Shown here piece by piece: positions 46,301-52,911 of a DNA stretch of 64,000 nt. Within the stretch, counting starts at the first letter, position 1. Every line of letters begins with the position of its first letter. The DNA is taken from assembly GCA_025210295.1 (NCBI GenBank), contig JAOASC010000015.1, forward strand, positions 62,001 to 126,000. Direction: 5' to 3'. Origin of the DNA: Flavobacteriales bacterium (GTDB lineage: Bacteria; Bacteroidota; Bacteroidia; Flavobacteriales_D; Parvicellaceae). The position numbers and the translations under genes were made by a program. The notes beneath the pieces are model-generated. The model saw only the letters and a program-made list of their open reading frames with translations, ran no database searches and had not been told where the DNA came from.

Positions 46301-47474
46301 CTGGTTCAGCGACAAAAAATGCTGGAAAAGCTGGTAGCCCCAATATAGAATACATATTTGTACCACTAAAAGTATTTACTCCAGCAATAGAAATTCCATT
46401 ATCATCATAGTTTGCTCCAACTCCTAAGATATTAGGATTATTAATTACTCCCAACCTGGTTTGACTCTGTAGCGCAGCATATATTTTCCCATTTGGAGCT
46501 AATTGCAACCCACACATTCGATAACCTACTGTATTTGCTGTGGTTCCTACAATTGTTTGTGAAGCAACAAATGCAGCTTGATTAGGAGCTAATAAATCAT
46601 ACTGATAAATATTAGGATTATTTAATCCCGTAAAATAAACAACATTGTTATTAGGTGAAAATTCAGAGCTGTAAGAATTCCCCCCTAAGGTTTGTGTAAA
46701 CTTAGTGGTTAAAACTCCAGTAGCATTATTAAAATCAAAGACCTCCAAATTAGGAGCTGATCCATTGGCCACACTTACCAATTTACTATTGGGTGAGACT
46801 TTAATAGAACCCGTTGCATTTACCCCAGTAGATACTGAAGCACTAATCACCGGTGTTAAATCAACTCCAGTAGGTTTAACATGATATGCTCTCATATTCG
46901 TATTTCCTACCTCTTTCCCAATTATCCAATAATCGCAACCGTTAGCATGTTTAGCTACATTTGCCCCCTCTATAGTTGTAGTTCCAAACAAATGAATATT
47001 TTTATTGGCCGCCACAACATCTCCCATACCTCCATTTAGGGTCATATCTACTTCTGTATATCGAACTCCAGCATTAACCCCACCAGCTGAGGTTCCATTA
47101 CTTACTTCTATGGTAACAATATAATACCCATCATATCGTTTAGTCGTATAATTATATGTTGCAGGTTTAGGGCAAATAACTGCTGACTGTGTTGAACTTG
47201 GATTACCAAAAAGACCTGTTCCATTTGGCATCAAATTATGATTCTCATCCCATACATTTCTTCCATCGGTATAAAATACTAAACGGCCATCTTTTCCACT
47301 AACAGCAGCACTCCCCTCTGATGTAGTTAACCTCCCATTATTTAATACTGTTGGAGGTGTAGTAGAAAAACTTAACCCCGCATAACTACCAAAATACCAA
47401 TTATTCCCCTCACTTTGAGTATACGCATACTGAACCAGCACGACCAATAAGAATAACACACACTTTTTCACCAT
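43311..47474 (-). CDS. Giant PKD-repeat T9SS type B surface protein
   Basis: This secreted protein of 1387 residues has a signal peptide (CVLFLLVVLVQYAYTQ). A beta-propeller-like N-terminal third follows (NNWYFGSYAGLSFSTTPP). A jelly-roll-like domain begins at NLVENGDFEAGNVGF and ends at DFAIDDIFFAPLC. About seven PKD domains follow, marked by WSWDIEDDG, YGWNFGE, WEWDFGDLN, YVWDFGDLS, YQWNFGDVG, WNWSFENG and WMWNFDDG. The last 90 residues are the type B sorting domain (FVPTAFSPNGDGENDVLYV, YDRWGKKVFES, GVYMWYLQT, DVSLMR). It is likely an adhesin or mobile surface filament and sits upstream of its SprF-like partner in one operon. Confidence 0.92.
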   Translation of the reverse strand: MVKKCVLFLLVVLVQYAYTQSEGNNWYFGSYAGLSFSTTPPTVLNNGRLTTSEGSAAVSGKDGRLVFYTDGRNVWDENHNLMPNGTGLFGNPSSTQSAVICPKPATYNYTTKRYDGYYIVTIEVSNGTSAGGVNAGVRYTEVDMTLNGGMGDVVAANKNIHLFGTTTIEGANVAKHANGCDYWIIGKEVGNTNMRAYHVKPTGVDLTPVISASVSTGVNATGSIKVSPNSKLVSVANGSAPNLEVFDFNNATGVLTTKFTQTLGGNSYSSEFSPNNNVVYFTGLNNPNIYQYDLLAPNQAAFVASQTIVGTTANTVGYRMCGLQLAPNGKIYAALQSQTRLGVINNPNILGVGANYDDNGISIAGVNTFSGTNMYSILGLPAFPAFFVAEPVRIKSSYLCYNETTNFKLSDTTGMLNVDWFWEQTGTPLPSTPNSTAWEPTIQYAVPGDYTVLSVAHYPCFIDSIYDTITITAVNEVNLGNDTTLCDGATLTLDAGAGYDYYEWHNGDAGQTFLADTTGVYVVKVSNVGENLVENGDFEAGNVGFTSQYNYFPTGMQQGGYSFVTTATLWGANCNDHTTGTGNLMLVDAACGTNGVAGGSDLWCQTIDVSPNTDYIFSAWATNANATPSTANIGFFVNGTQIGGTIQTSTTPCDWQELNQIWNSGTNTSVDICVRELTMICSGADFAIDDIFFAPLCSTEDTINVVVGEIPVANFSLVDSCEYLEVNYNDLSTISAPEIINAWSWDIEDDGVVDYTTQHPNHTFTAGSYTTRLTITSALGCTKDTTMPVQIFPKPTANFTYTSECWYDSLSFVDASNVVGDAIVSYGWNFGETTTPPIQSTIANPYHTYTMAGSYTVSEIVATANGCLDTVSRIVEAFEAPIANFSTANVCQDVAAEFTDQSTINSGTIIGWEWDFGDLNYGTNQNETHGYFSEGTYPIELIVTTNENCKDTAVGSVTIYPMPQVAFSMQDECLEDAVTFTDNSIINLPGAITNYVWDFGDLSNPSNSQNPTYTYQAPGTYDVTLTAISNENCSSNLQQSVTIHPLPQVSFVASEVCVNEPPTVFTNTSVISSGSNITYQWNFGDVGGTTSTQESPVFNYGLHGDYVVTLEVVSDMGCVNLNTDTIKVKHQPIAIFTQDTTGGCAPICVNFASQSEDSTGISSWNWSFENGYGEGSNKYEGYCYENAGTYDVNLIVTNTVGCKDTVESPGLITTFDYPIADFSLTPDNTPVTASEITFVNTSTDAVIWMWNFDDGALDSVNFDPLHTYADTGSYLVELTVYNANGCSSTAYRQVIIVPIENVFVPTAFSPNGDGENDVLYVRGYLNGIYFSVYDRWGKKVFESNDESIGWDGTINGKPANEGVYMWYLQTAINGEGKKFKGDVSLMR

Positions 47475-47525
47475 ATATTCTAGACGTTTATGACCCCTTT
47501 ATAGTTGCCACTACCAAAATTAAGA

Positions 47526-48290
47526 TTAAAAATGAGACAAAACAAACGTTTTAAGAACACCTTTGTAAAATTGCCATTTAGTTAGCTTCTGTTCTTTGAT
47601 TGCTCCATGATCCCAATACTTAACATTTACTATATTGTTTCCCATATAACAAATATCTTTTAACACAATATAGTGCCATGGATTTCTAAACCACTTTCCT
47701 TTACTCTCCCAACTTATTGTACGGTATAACAAAATTATTTGTTGCTTTTGTTTTAAGAGCATTCGAATTTGTTTGACATTCCACCCTAAAAACATAGAAT
47801 TTACAACGTTAAGCTTCAGCATATTCTGCAGTAAATTCAAAATCTCAGATGGCCAAGTCATTCCCTCCATCGTACCCTTTTCGAATCCTAAGCTTGTATT
47901 TTCCTTGAATCGTATTGCTCCAATTAACACCAAACTAACCCCATTAAATCCTTTAGTAGGTTTAACATAACGAGCCCAAAATTCAACTCGATCTTTTTCC
48001 TGAATTTTATACGCATTGATTTCTCCTACGCCTTCACAATATAAGTGTATCGCGAATTTAACTAATTGAAGTAATTCAGACTGAGCAACCACATGAATTA
48101 CTGCAGCAACTCCACAAGTATTTTTAGATTGAAACAAAAGTTCGCCCTGTGAAAGAATAAACTTTTTTAAACTCTTAATAAACTCCTCTTTGTGAACATG
48201 TGTAAAAATAGTTTTTGAAGAGGTTTTATTTTCAAACTCATCACATAAGATTAATGCTTTTTCTATAATATCTTCGTTTATTAGATTCAA
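47526..48290 (-). CDS. Uncharacterised protein with a cysteine-peptidase-like triad
   Basis: I do not recognise a named family for this 254-residue protein. It has no signal peptide. A Cys in KNTCGVAAVIHVVAQ (Cys59) opens a hydrophobic helix, as in papain-like folds. The pattern QQIILLYRT, then NPWHYIVLKDI (His206), then VNVKYWDHG (Asp227) matches the strand-His-strand-Asp layout of C39-like and papain-like peptidases. The order Cys-His-Asp and spacing are compatible with such an enzyme, but this is an inference from pattern only. The gene is alone on the minus strand, divergent from kynU, and follows no operon partner. Confidence 0.6.
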   Translation of the reverse strand: MNLINEDIIEKALILCDEFENKTSSKTIFTHVHKEEFIKSLKKFILSQGELLFQSKNTCGVAAVIHVVAQSELLQLVKFAIHLYCEGVGEINAYKIQEKDRVEFWARYVKPTKGFNGVSLVLIGAIRFKENTSLGFEKGTMEGMTWPSEILNLLQNMLKLNVVNSMFLGWNVKQIRMLLKQKQQIILLYRTISWESKGKWFRNPWHYIVLKDICYMGNNIVNVKYWDHGAIKEQKLTKWQFYKGVLKTFVLSHF

Positions 48291-48324
48291 TTTTACACTC
48301 CTTACTTAAATTAATATATTCTCG

Positions 48325-48332
48325 TATATTTG
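48325..48332 (+). promoter_or_regulatory. Candidate -7 box upstream of kynU
   Basis: TATATTTG fits TAnnTTTG and would give a leader of about 85 bases before the kynU start at 48423. No -33 element is seen at the usual distance. Confidence 0.3.
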
Positions 48333-48422
48333 TGAGAGCTTCAACTACTACACATGAAAACAATCATTTAAGTAAAATGTTTAGTTCCATGTGAAAGATA
48401 AAAGTACAACAAAAAAGAACAC

Positions 48423-49697
48423 ATGAAATATACTAATTCGTTAGCTTTTGCCAAAGAACTTGACGCAAAAGACCCTCTAAAAGACTATAGAAAGGCATTT
48501 ATTTTTCCCTCTTTCACCGATAAACCAGTTGTTTACTTCACTGGAAACTCTCTTGGTTTACAGCCTAAATCTGTTAAAGCCGCTATTAATACCGAATTAG
48601 ATGATTGGGGAAAATGGGGAGTAGAAGGGCATTTTGAAGCACAAAACCCTTGGGTATCCTATCATGAACTCTTGACAGAAAAAACAGCTCGTTTAGTTGG
48701 AGCTCTACCAAAGGAAGTTGTTGTTACTCATAGTTTAACAACTAACTTACATTTACTCATGATTTCTTTTTATCAACCCCAAGGGAAAAGGAATAAAATA
48801 ATTTGTGAGAAAAAAGCTTTTCCTAGTGATCAATATGCTATACAATCTCAAGCAAAGTTACATGGTTTTCAACCAGAAGAGGTCATTATTGAGGTAGGGC
48901 CAAGAGCTGGTGAACATCTCATTCGTGAAGAAGACATCCTTGCTAAAATAAAGGAAACTGGTGATGAACTTGCCATGATTATGATTGGAGGGGTAAACTA
49001 TTATAGTGGTCAGGTTTTCGATATGAAAGCCATAACAGAAGCAGGACATAAAGTAGGGGCAAAAGTTGGTTTTGATCTTGCTCATGCAGCAGGAAACATC
49101 AAATTAGAGTTAAATAACTGGGGGGTTGATTTTGCTACTTGGTGTTCGTATAAATATTTAAATTCTAGCCCAGGTGGCGTTAGCGGTCTATACATTAACG
49201 AAAAACATGTAGACGACGAAAACCTCCTACGCTTAGCAGGATGGTGGGGACACAACAAAGAACAACGTTTCTTAATGGCCGATGAATTTCAACCAATACC
49301 AACAGCTGAATCTTGGCAATTAAGCAATGCCCCAGTCATAGCTATGGCAATTCACAATGCCTCACTTTCTATTTTTGATGAAGTTGGTATGGATGCATTA
49401 ATAGAAAAAAGAGACCAACTTACTGGTTATCTAGAGTTTATTATCAATGACATTTCAAGTAGATACGAAAATGTAAACTTTGAAATAATAACACCTAGAG
49501 CCCCCTTAAAAAGAGGAGCTCAGCTTTCTATTCTAGCTCATGGTAAGGGTAAAGAATTATTCAACTTTATAGCTAAAGAGGGAGTTGTCGCTGACTGGAG
49601 AGAACCCAATGTTATTCGAATTGCACCAGCCCCACTTTACAACAATTATGAAGACGTCTATCGATTTGGAAAAATTCTTGAAGAGGCGCTTAGATGA
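48423..49697 (+). CDS. kynU: Kynureninase
   Basis: This 424-residue PLP enzyme cleaves kynurenine or 3-hydroxykynurenine to anthranilate or 3-hydroxyanthranilate and alanine. VYFTGNSLGLQPKSV, DDWGKWGVEGHF, THSLTTNLH, FPSDQYAIQSQ and FDLAHAAGN are family hallmarks. The PLP-binding lysine is Lys244 in WCSYKYLNSSPGG. The last codons and the TGA lie inside the first unit of an 8-bp tandem repeat. The kmo gene follows after that repeat and a small ORF, so the two form a kynurenine-pathway pair. The other genes of the path to quinolinate are not in the window. Confidence 0.96.
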   Translation: MKYTNSLAFAKELDAKDPLKDYRKAFIFPSFTDKPVVYFTGNSLGLQPKSVKAAINTELDDWGKWGVEGHFEAQNPWVSYHELLTEKTARLVGALPKEVVVTHSLTTNLHLLMISFYQPQGKRNKIICEKKAFPSDQYAIQSQAKLHGFQPEEVIIEVGPRAGEHLIREEDILAKIKETGDELAMIMIGGVNYYSGQVFDMKAITEAGHKVGAKVGFDLAHAAGNIKLELNNWGVDFATWCSYKYLNSSPGGVSGLYINEKHVDDENLLRLAGWWGHNKEQRFLMADEFQPIPTAESWQLSNAPVIAMAIHNASLSIFDEVGMDALIEKRDQLTGYLEFIINDISSRYENVNFEIITPRAPLKRGAQLSILAHGKGKELFNFIAKEGVVADWREPNVIRIAPAPLYNNYEDVYRFGKILEEALR

Positions 49698-49780
49698 TTA
49701 GATGATTAGATGATTAGATGATTAGATGATTAGATGATTAGATGATTAGATGATTAGATGATTAGATGATTAGATGATTA
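49693..49780. repeat. 8-bp tandem repeat GATGATTA, 11 copies
   Basis: Eleven exact head-to-tail copies of GATGATTA begin in the last codons of kynU. The kynU stop codon lies in the first unit, so changes in copy number would not alter kynU. The array sits between kynU and the small membrane ORF before kmo. A related array of GATGATGA units is found at 52100-52131. Confidence 0.97.
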
Positions 49781-49795
49781 AAGTTTAAAAATAAA

Positions 49796-49966
49796 ATGGA
49801 AATAACCAATACACATATCACACAATTAACTTTACAAGCATTCGTAATACTGATATTGGGATTGGTTTTGTGGCGTTTAATGGTTGCTTATTCAAAAAAA
49901 TCATCTAAACCTAAAGGAAGCACTTATTTTGACACAAAATATAGAGATAAATGGAAAAGGAAGTAA
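49796..49966 (+). CDS. Small single-helix membrane protein between kynU and kmo
   Basis: This ORF of 56 codons encodes MEITNTHITQ, then a hydrophobic helix (LTLQAFVILILGLVLW) and a very basic, tyrosine-containing tail (YSKKSSKPKG to KWKRK). The tail is positive-inside in character, which suggests an N-out single-span inner-membrane protein. It begins 15 bases after the 8-bp repeat array and overlaps the kmo start by 16 bases in another frame. I know no family for it. The membrane-like composition and tight coupling to kmo argue that it is real; conservation would settle it. Confidence 0.55.
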   Translation: MEITNTHITQLTLQAFVILILGLVLWRLMVAYSKKSSKPKGSTYFDTKYRDKWKRK

Positions 49967-51303
49967 TAATAGTCGGAGCTGGACTTGTAGGATCATTATG
50001 GGCAGTTTACTTGACTAACGCAGGGTATAAAGTTCGTATTTATGAAAGTCGTTCTGACATCAGAAAAGCTGAAATTAAAGCTGGAAAATCAATTAATTTA
50101 GCATTATCTGATAGAGGATGGAATGCTCTAGAACACGCTGGTATTTCGGGGGAGATACAACCAATAGCCATTCCCATGTCTGGAAGAATCATGCATAGCC
50201 TAAAAGGTGACTTAACCTATCAGCCTTACGGAAAAGAAAACCAAGCTATTTATTCAGTTTCTAGAGGTGACTTAAATAAAAAAATGGTTGAAATTGCCAC
50301 TCAAAAAGGCGCTGAAATTTATTACAATGAAAAGTGTATTGACTTAGACTCCCATAAAGGGACGATCACTTTCGAAAACACACAAACTAAAGAGCTACAA
50401 ACGATACATTCTAAATTAATTTTTGGTGCTGATGGAGCTTTTTCAAAAGTAAGGTATGCTGGTTTACAAAAGTTACCTCGATTTAACTATAGCCAAAAAT
50501 ACATTGAAGATGGTTACAAGGAACTGTTACTACCAGCCAATGAAGACGGCAGTTATAAATTAGACAAAAATGCTCTACATATCTGGCCTAGAGGTCGTTT
50601 TATGCTAATTGCTCTACCTAATGATGATGGCTCTTTCACGTGCACGTTGTTTATGCCTTATGAAGGAGATAAAAATGCTTTCGAGTCATTAGATACTGAT
50701 GAAAAAGTAATTGAGTTCTTTAAAACAACTTTTCCCGACTTTTACGAAATTATGCCTAATCTATTAGAGGATTGGCATCAGCACCCACTTTCAGGTTTAG
50801 CAATTATTCGATGCTTCCCATGGACCAACCATACAACGGCTTTAATTGGTGATGCAGCCCATGCTACCGTTCCTTTCTATGGACAAGGTATGAATTCAGG
50901 CTTTGAGGATTGTTACGTATTAAACACTTTAATGGAAGAACATAACCATAATTGGGATACCATATTTAAAAGCTATGAAAAATTAAGAAAACCTGATGGA
51001 GATGCGATTCAAGATTTATCGCTACATAATTACTACGTTATGCGTGACTATGTAGCTGATCCTAAATTCTTACTGCAAAAGAAAATTGAAGCTCATATTT
51101 TTGAAAAACATCCAGAAAAATGGATGCCACTCTACAGCCAAGTAACTTTTAGTCATATCCGCTACTCTAAAGCATGGAAAGTTGGTATGCAGCAAGAGGC
51201 AATCATGAAAGAAATTATTGAACTTCCAGAGATTGAAGAAAAATGGAATAGCAAAGAAATAGAACAAATCATTTTAGAAAAATTAGATAACATATCTGAA
51301 TAA
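49951..51303 (+). CDS. kmo: Kynurenine 3-monooxygenase
   Basis: This 450-residue FAD-dependent aromatic hydroxylase converts L-kynurenine to 3-hydroxykynurenine with NADPH. The FAD motif is VGAGLVGSLWAVYLTNAGYKV near the N-terminus. GKSINLALSDRGW is a kmo mark. FGADGAFSKVR and LIGDAAHATVPFYGQGMNSGFEDC are the second and third flavin motifs. It follows kynU and the small membrane ORF. Its stop shares a base with the ATG of the next gene. Confidence 0.96.
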   Translation: MEKEVIIVGAGLVGSLWAVYLTNAGYKVRIYESRSDIRKAEIKAGKSINLALSDRGWNALEHAGISGEIQPIAIPMSGRIMHSLKGDLTYQPYGKENQAIYSVSRGDLNKKMVEIATQKGAEIYYNEKCIDLDSHKGTITFENTQTKELQTIHSKLIFGADGAFSKVRYAGLQKLPRFNYSQKYIEDGYKELLLPANEDGSYKLDKNALHIWPRGRFMLIALPNDDGSFTCTLFMPYEGDKNAFESLDTDEKVIEFFKTTFPDFYEIMPNLLEDWHQHPLSGLAIIRCFPWTNHTTALIGDAAHATVPFYGQGMNSGFEDCYVLNTLMEEHNHNWDTIFKSYEKLRKPDGDAIQDLSLHNYYVMRDYVADPKFLLQKKIEAHIFEKHPEKWMPLYSQVTFSHIRYSKAWKVGMQQEAIMKEIIELPEIEEKWNSKEIEQIILEKLDNISE

Positions 51304-52070
51304 TGAACAAAGCTCAAATATTCATATTACTCCTTACCTTTTTTACAACTTTCTCTGGGAATGCTCAAGATATTTTTGGGAGACGTAAAAAAGACCTTAT
51401 TGAATACCGTTCCTATCGTATGGGAGGATGGTTATTTGCTCCTGGACTTACCTACACACCATCTTGGGTACCAAAAGATGATAAAAGGGACATTAATCCA
51501 AATGGACGATTAGCTGTTTATGGAGAAATAGGACGTTTCCAAATTTTCTATGAAGGAGGAAACTTCTTTAACTACCTTGATTATAGCCTAGCTTATAAAA
51601 GATTGAGCGGTTCCGAAAAGTACAATGATTTAAAATCTGTTTTTAAACAAAATTTTGTTTTAGGAAACTTTAATTTAAATAACATTATTCAATTAAGTGA
51701 CTACACCTTTATTCAAAATAGTTTAGGTGTAAACTTAGATTATAAGTTTTCCGAAAAATATGATAACGTAAATGGTTCTGGTAACGAAAACACCAATAAT
51801 CTTTTATTTTCCCTACACTACAAAATAGGCTACGGAATTAAAGCCAAAAACAACTTGTTTATCATCCCAAGTATTGAGGTTCCGATTTTAAATGGATTAG
51901 AATGGGAAAATGGAAAATCCACTTATGGCATATTTAGCAGTAGGTATAAGCCTGTTATTTTTTCTGTTCGCTTTGCATTCCTAAGAAAACGAGGAAGAGA
52001 CGCTTGCCCTGACAATGGATTAAGCCCTGAAGACAAAAAGAAACAAGAAATGCACATGATGGGGCAATGA
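51303..52070 (+). CDS. Exported beta-barrel-like protein
   Basis: This 255-residue protein has a signal peptide (KAQIFILLLTFFTTFSGNAQ). The body has strands spaced by turns (MGGWLFAPGLTYTPSW, GRLAVYGEIGRFQIFYEGG, NSLGVNLDYKFSE, LFSLHYKIGYGIKAKN, PVIFSVRFAFLRKRGR), which suggests an outer-membrane barrel. The C-terminus is charged (SPEDKKKQEMHMMGQ). No named family is recognised. Its start overlaps the kmo stop by one base, so it may be translated with kmo, though a functional link to kynurenine is not evident. Confidence 0.68.
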   Translation: MNKAQIFILLLTFFTTFSGNAQDIFGRRKKDLIEYRSYRMGGWLFAPGLTYTPSWVPKDDKRDINPNGRLAVYGEIGRFQIFYEGGNFFNYLDYSLAYKRLSGSEKYNDLKSVFKQNFVLGNFNLNNIIQLSDYTFIQNSLGVNLDYKFSEKYDNVNGSGNENTNNLLFSLHYKIGYGIKAKNNLFIIPSIEVPILNGLEWENGKSTYGIFSSRYKPVIFSVRFAFLRKRGRDACPDNGLSPEDKKKQEMHMMGQ

Positions 52071-52099
52071 TAACTAATAATTAGATAATGAGCGAATTA

Positions 52100-52131
52100 G
52101 ATGATGAGATGATGAGATGATGAGATGATGA
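52100..52131. repeat. 8-bp tandem repeat GATGATGA, 4 copies
   Basis: Four exact copies of GATGATGA lie between the barrel-like gene and the following lipoprotein gene. The unit differs from GATGATTA downstream of kynU at one base. ATGAGCGAAT occurs on both sides of the array (52088-52097 and 52128-52137). Confidence 0.9.
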
Positions 52132-52146
52132 GCGAATGGAATAATT
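52127..52146 (+). repeat. Left arm of a 20-bp imperfect inverted repeat
   Basis: GATGAGCGAATGGAATAATT matches the reverse complement of 52787-52806 at 18 of 20 positions, the first 12 exactly. The pair brackets the lipoprotein gene 52160-52762. Direct copies of the ATGAGCGAAT core also occur at 52088. Confidence 0.75.
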
Positions 52147-52159
52147 ATCGGCATAGAGA

Positions 52160-52762
52160 ATGCAGCAGTTTTTTGATTTTTTATTAAAAGCATTCCTAAT
52201 CTTTTTTATTTTTTCGTCGTTTGCATGTACCAATGTAAAGCACAGAAAGATTCATCATACGAGATTTAACGCTTCCGATTTTGACAGCAAAAATTTCCTC
52301 TATGACACAATCAGAATTAGTGTTTTTAAAAAAGGTTATGACGGATCCATCAATATTTACGATGATACCGAATACAACAGCTTAGAACACAAACTTCATT
52401 TTATTAAAGAAGATGGCCCTCCACATCATCTCTTATTAAACAACTTCGAAAACAGTATAGATACATTATATTATAAATCAAATTCCAACTATTACATCAT
52501 CTACAGTTTTGATTCAATAAATGCTACGCTTAATAGAACATCGTATTACAAAGAAAAAATCATTAGTAAAGGAACATACAACATCGATAGTTCTTTCTTT
52601 TATACCGAAAGAATTTACAATAACATTAACGGAGCCTGGCTTGATTCTCTGCACTTAATGAAAGCTGTAAAAGCAACTAGACACGGTGAATGGTTTTATT
52701 TTGATTCTTCGGGCAATATTGAAACAACTAAGAAATACTATTTTGGTAAAATTTTAAAATAG
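52160..52762 (+). CDS. Putative lipoprotein with a MORN-like C-terminus
   Basis: This 200-residue protein has a strongly hydrophobic start and a lipobox-like site ending at Cys23 (FSSFAC). The middle is Tyr/Asp/Asn-rich and without a recognised domain. The end, RHGEWFYFDSSGNIETTKKYYFGKIL, resembles a MORN-variant repeat (GxWxxYxxxGxxxxxxxYxxG) of the kind found in YwqK-like antitoxins and surface proteins. It lies between a pair of 20-bp inverted repeats and beside an 8-bp repeat array, so it may have arrived as a small insert. Function is unknown. Confidence 0.62.
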   Translation: MQQFFDFLLKAFLIFFIFSSFACTNVKHRKIHHTRFNASDFDSKNFLYDTIRISVFKKGYDGSINIYDDTEYNSLEHKLHFIKEDGPPHHLLLNNFENSIDTLYYKSNSNYYIIYSFDSINATLNRTSYYKEKIISKGTYNIDSSFFYTERIYNNINGAWLDSLHLMKAVKATRHGEWFYFDSSGNIETTKKYYFGKILK

Positions 52763-52786
52763 TTAAGAGCTTTATTCAACAAAACT

Positions 52787-52806
52787 AATTATCTCATTCG
52801 CTCATC
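52787..52806 (-). repeat. Right arm of the 20-bp imperfect inverted repeat
   Basis: Its reverse complement, GATGAGCGAATGAGATAATT, pairs with the arm at 52127-52146 (18 of 20). It lies 24 bases after the lipoprotein stop. Confidence 0.75.
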
Positions 52807-52911
52807 ACCTATCCCCAATATCTTAACGGCATTGTGTTTGTATCTATTTAAAAGAATTATCGCCTAAAACAAATTTTAGTTTAGTTTTAGCTTTCTAAAA
52901 AATAGTGAAAC

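Noticed and set aside
49690-49780. A regularly repeated array that could be taken for a CRISPR.
   Set aside because: The unit is only 8 bp and there are no spacers; it is a simple tandem repeat, and no cas genes are near.
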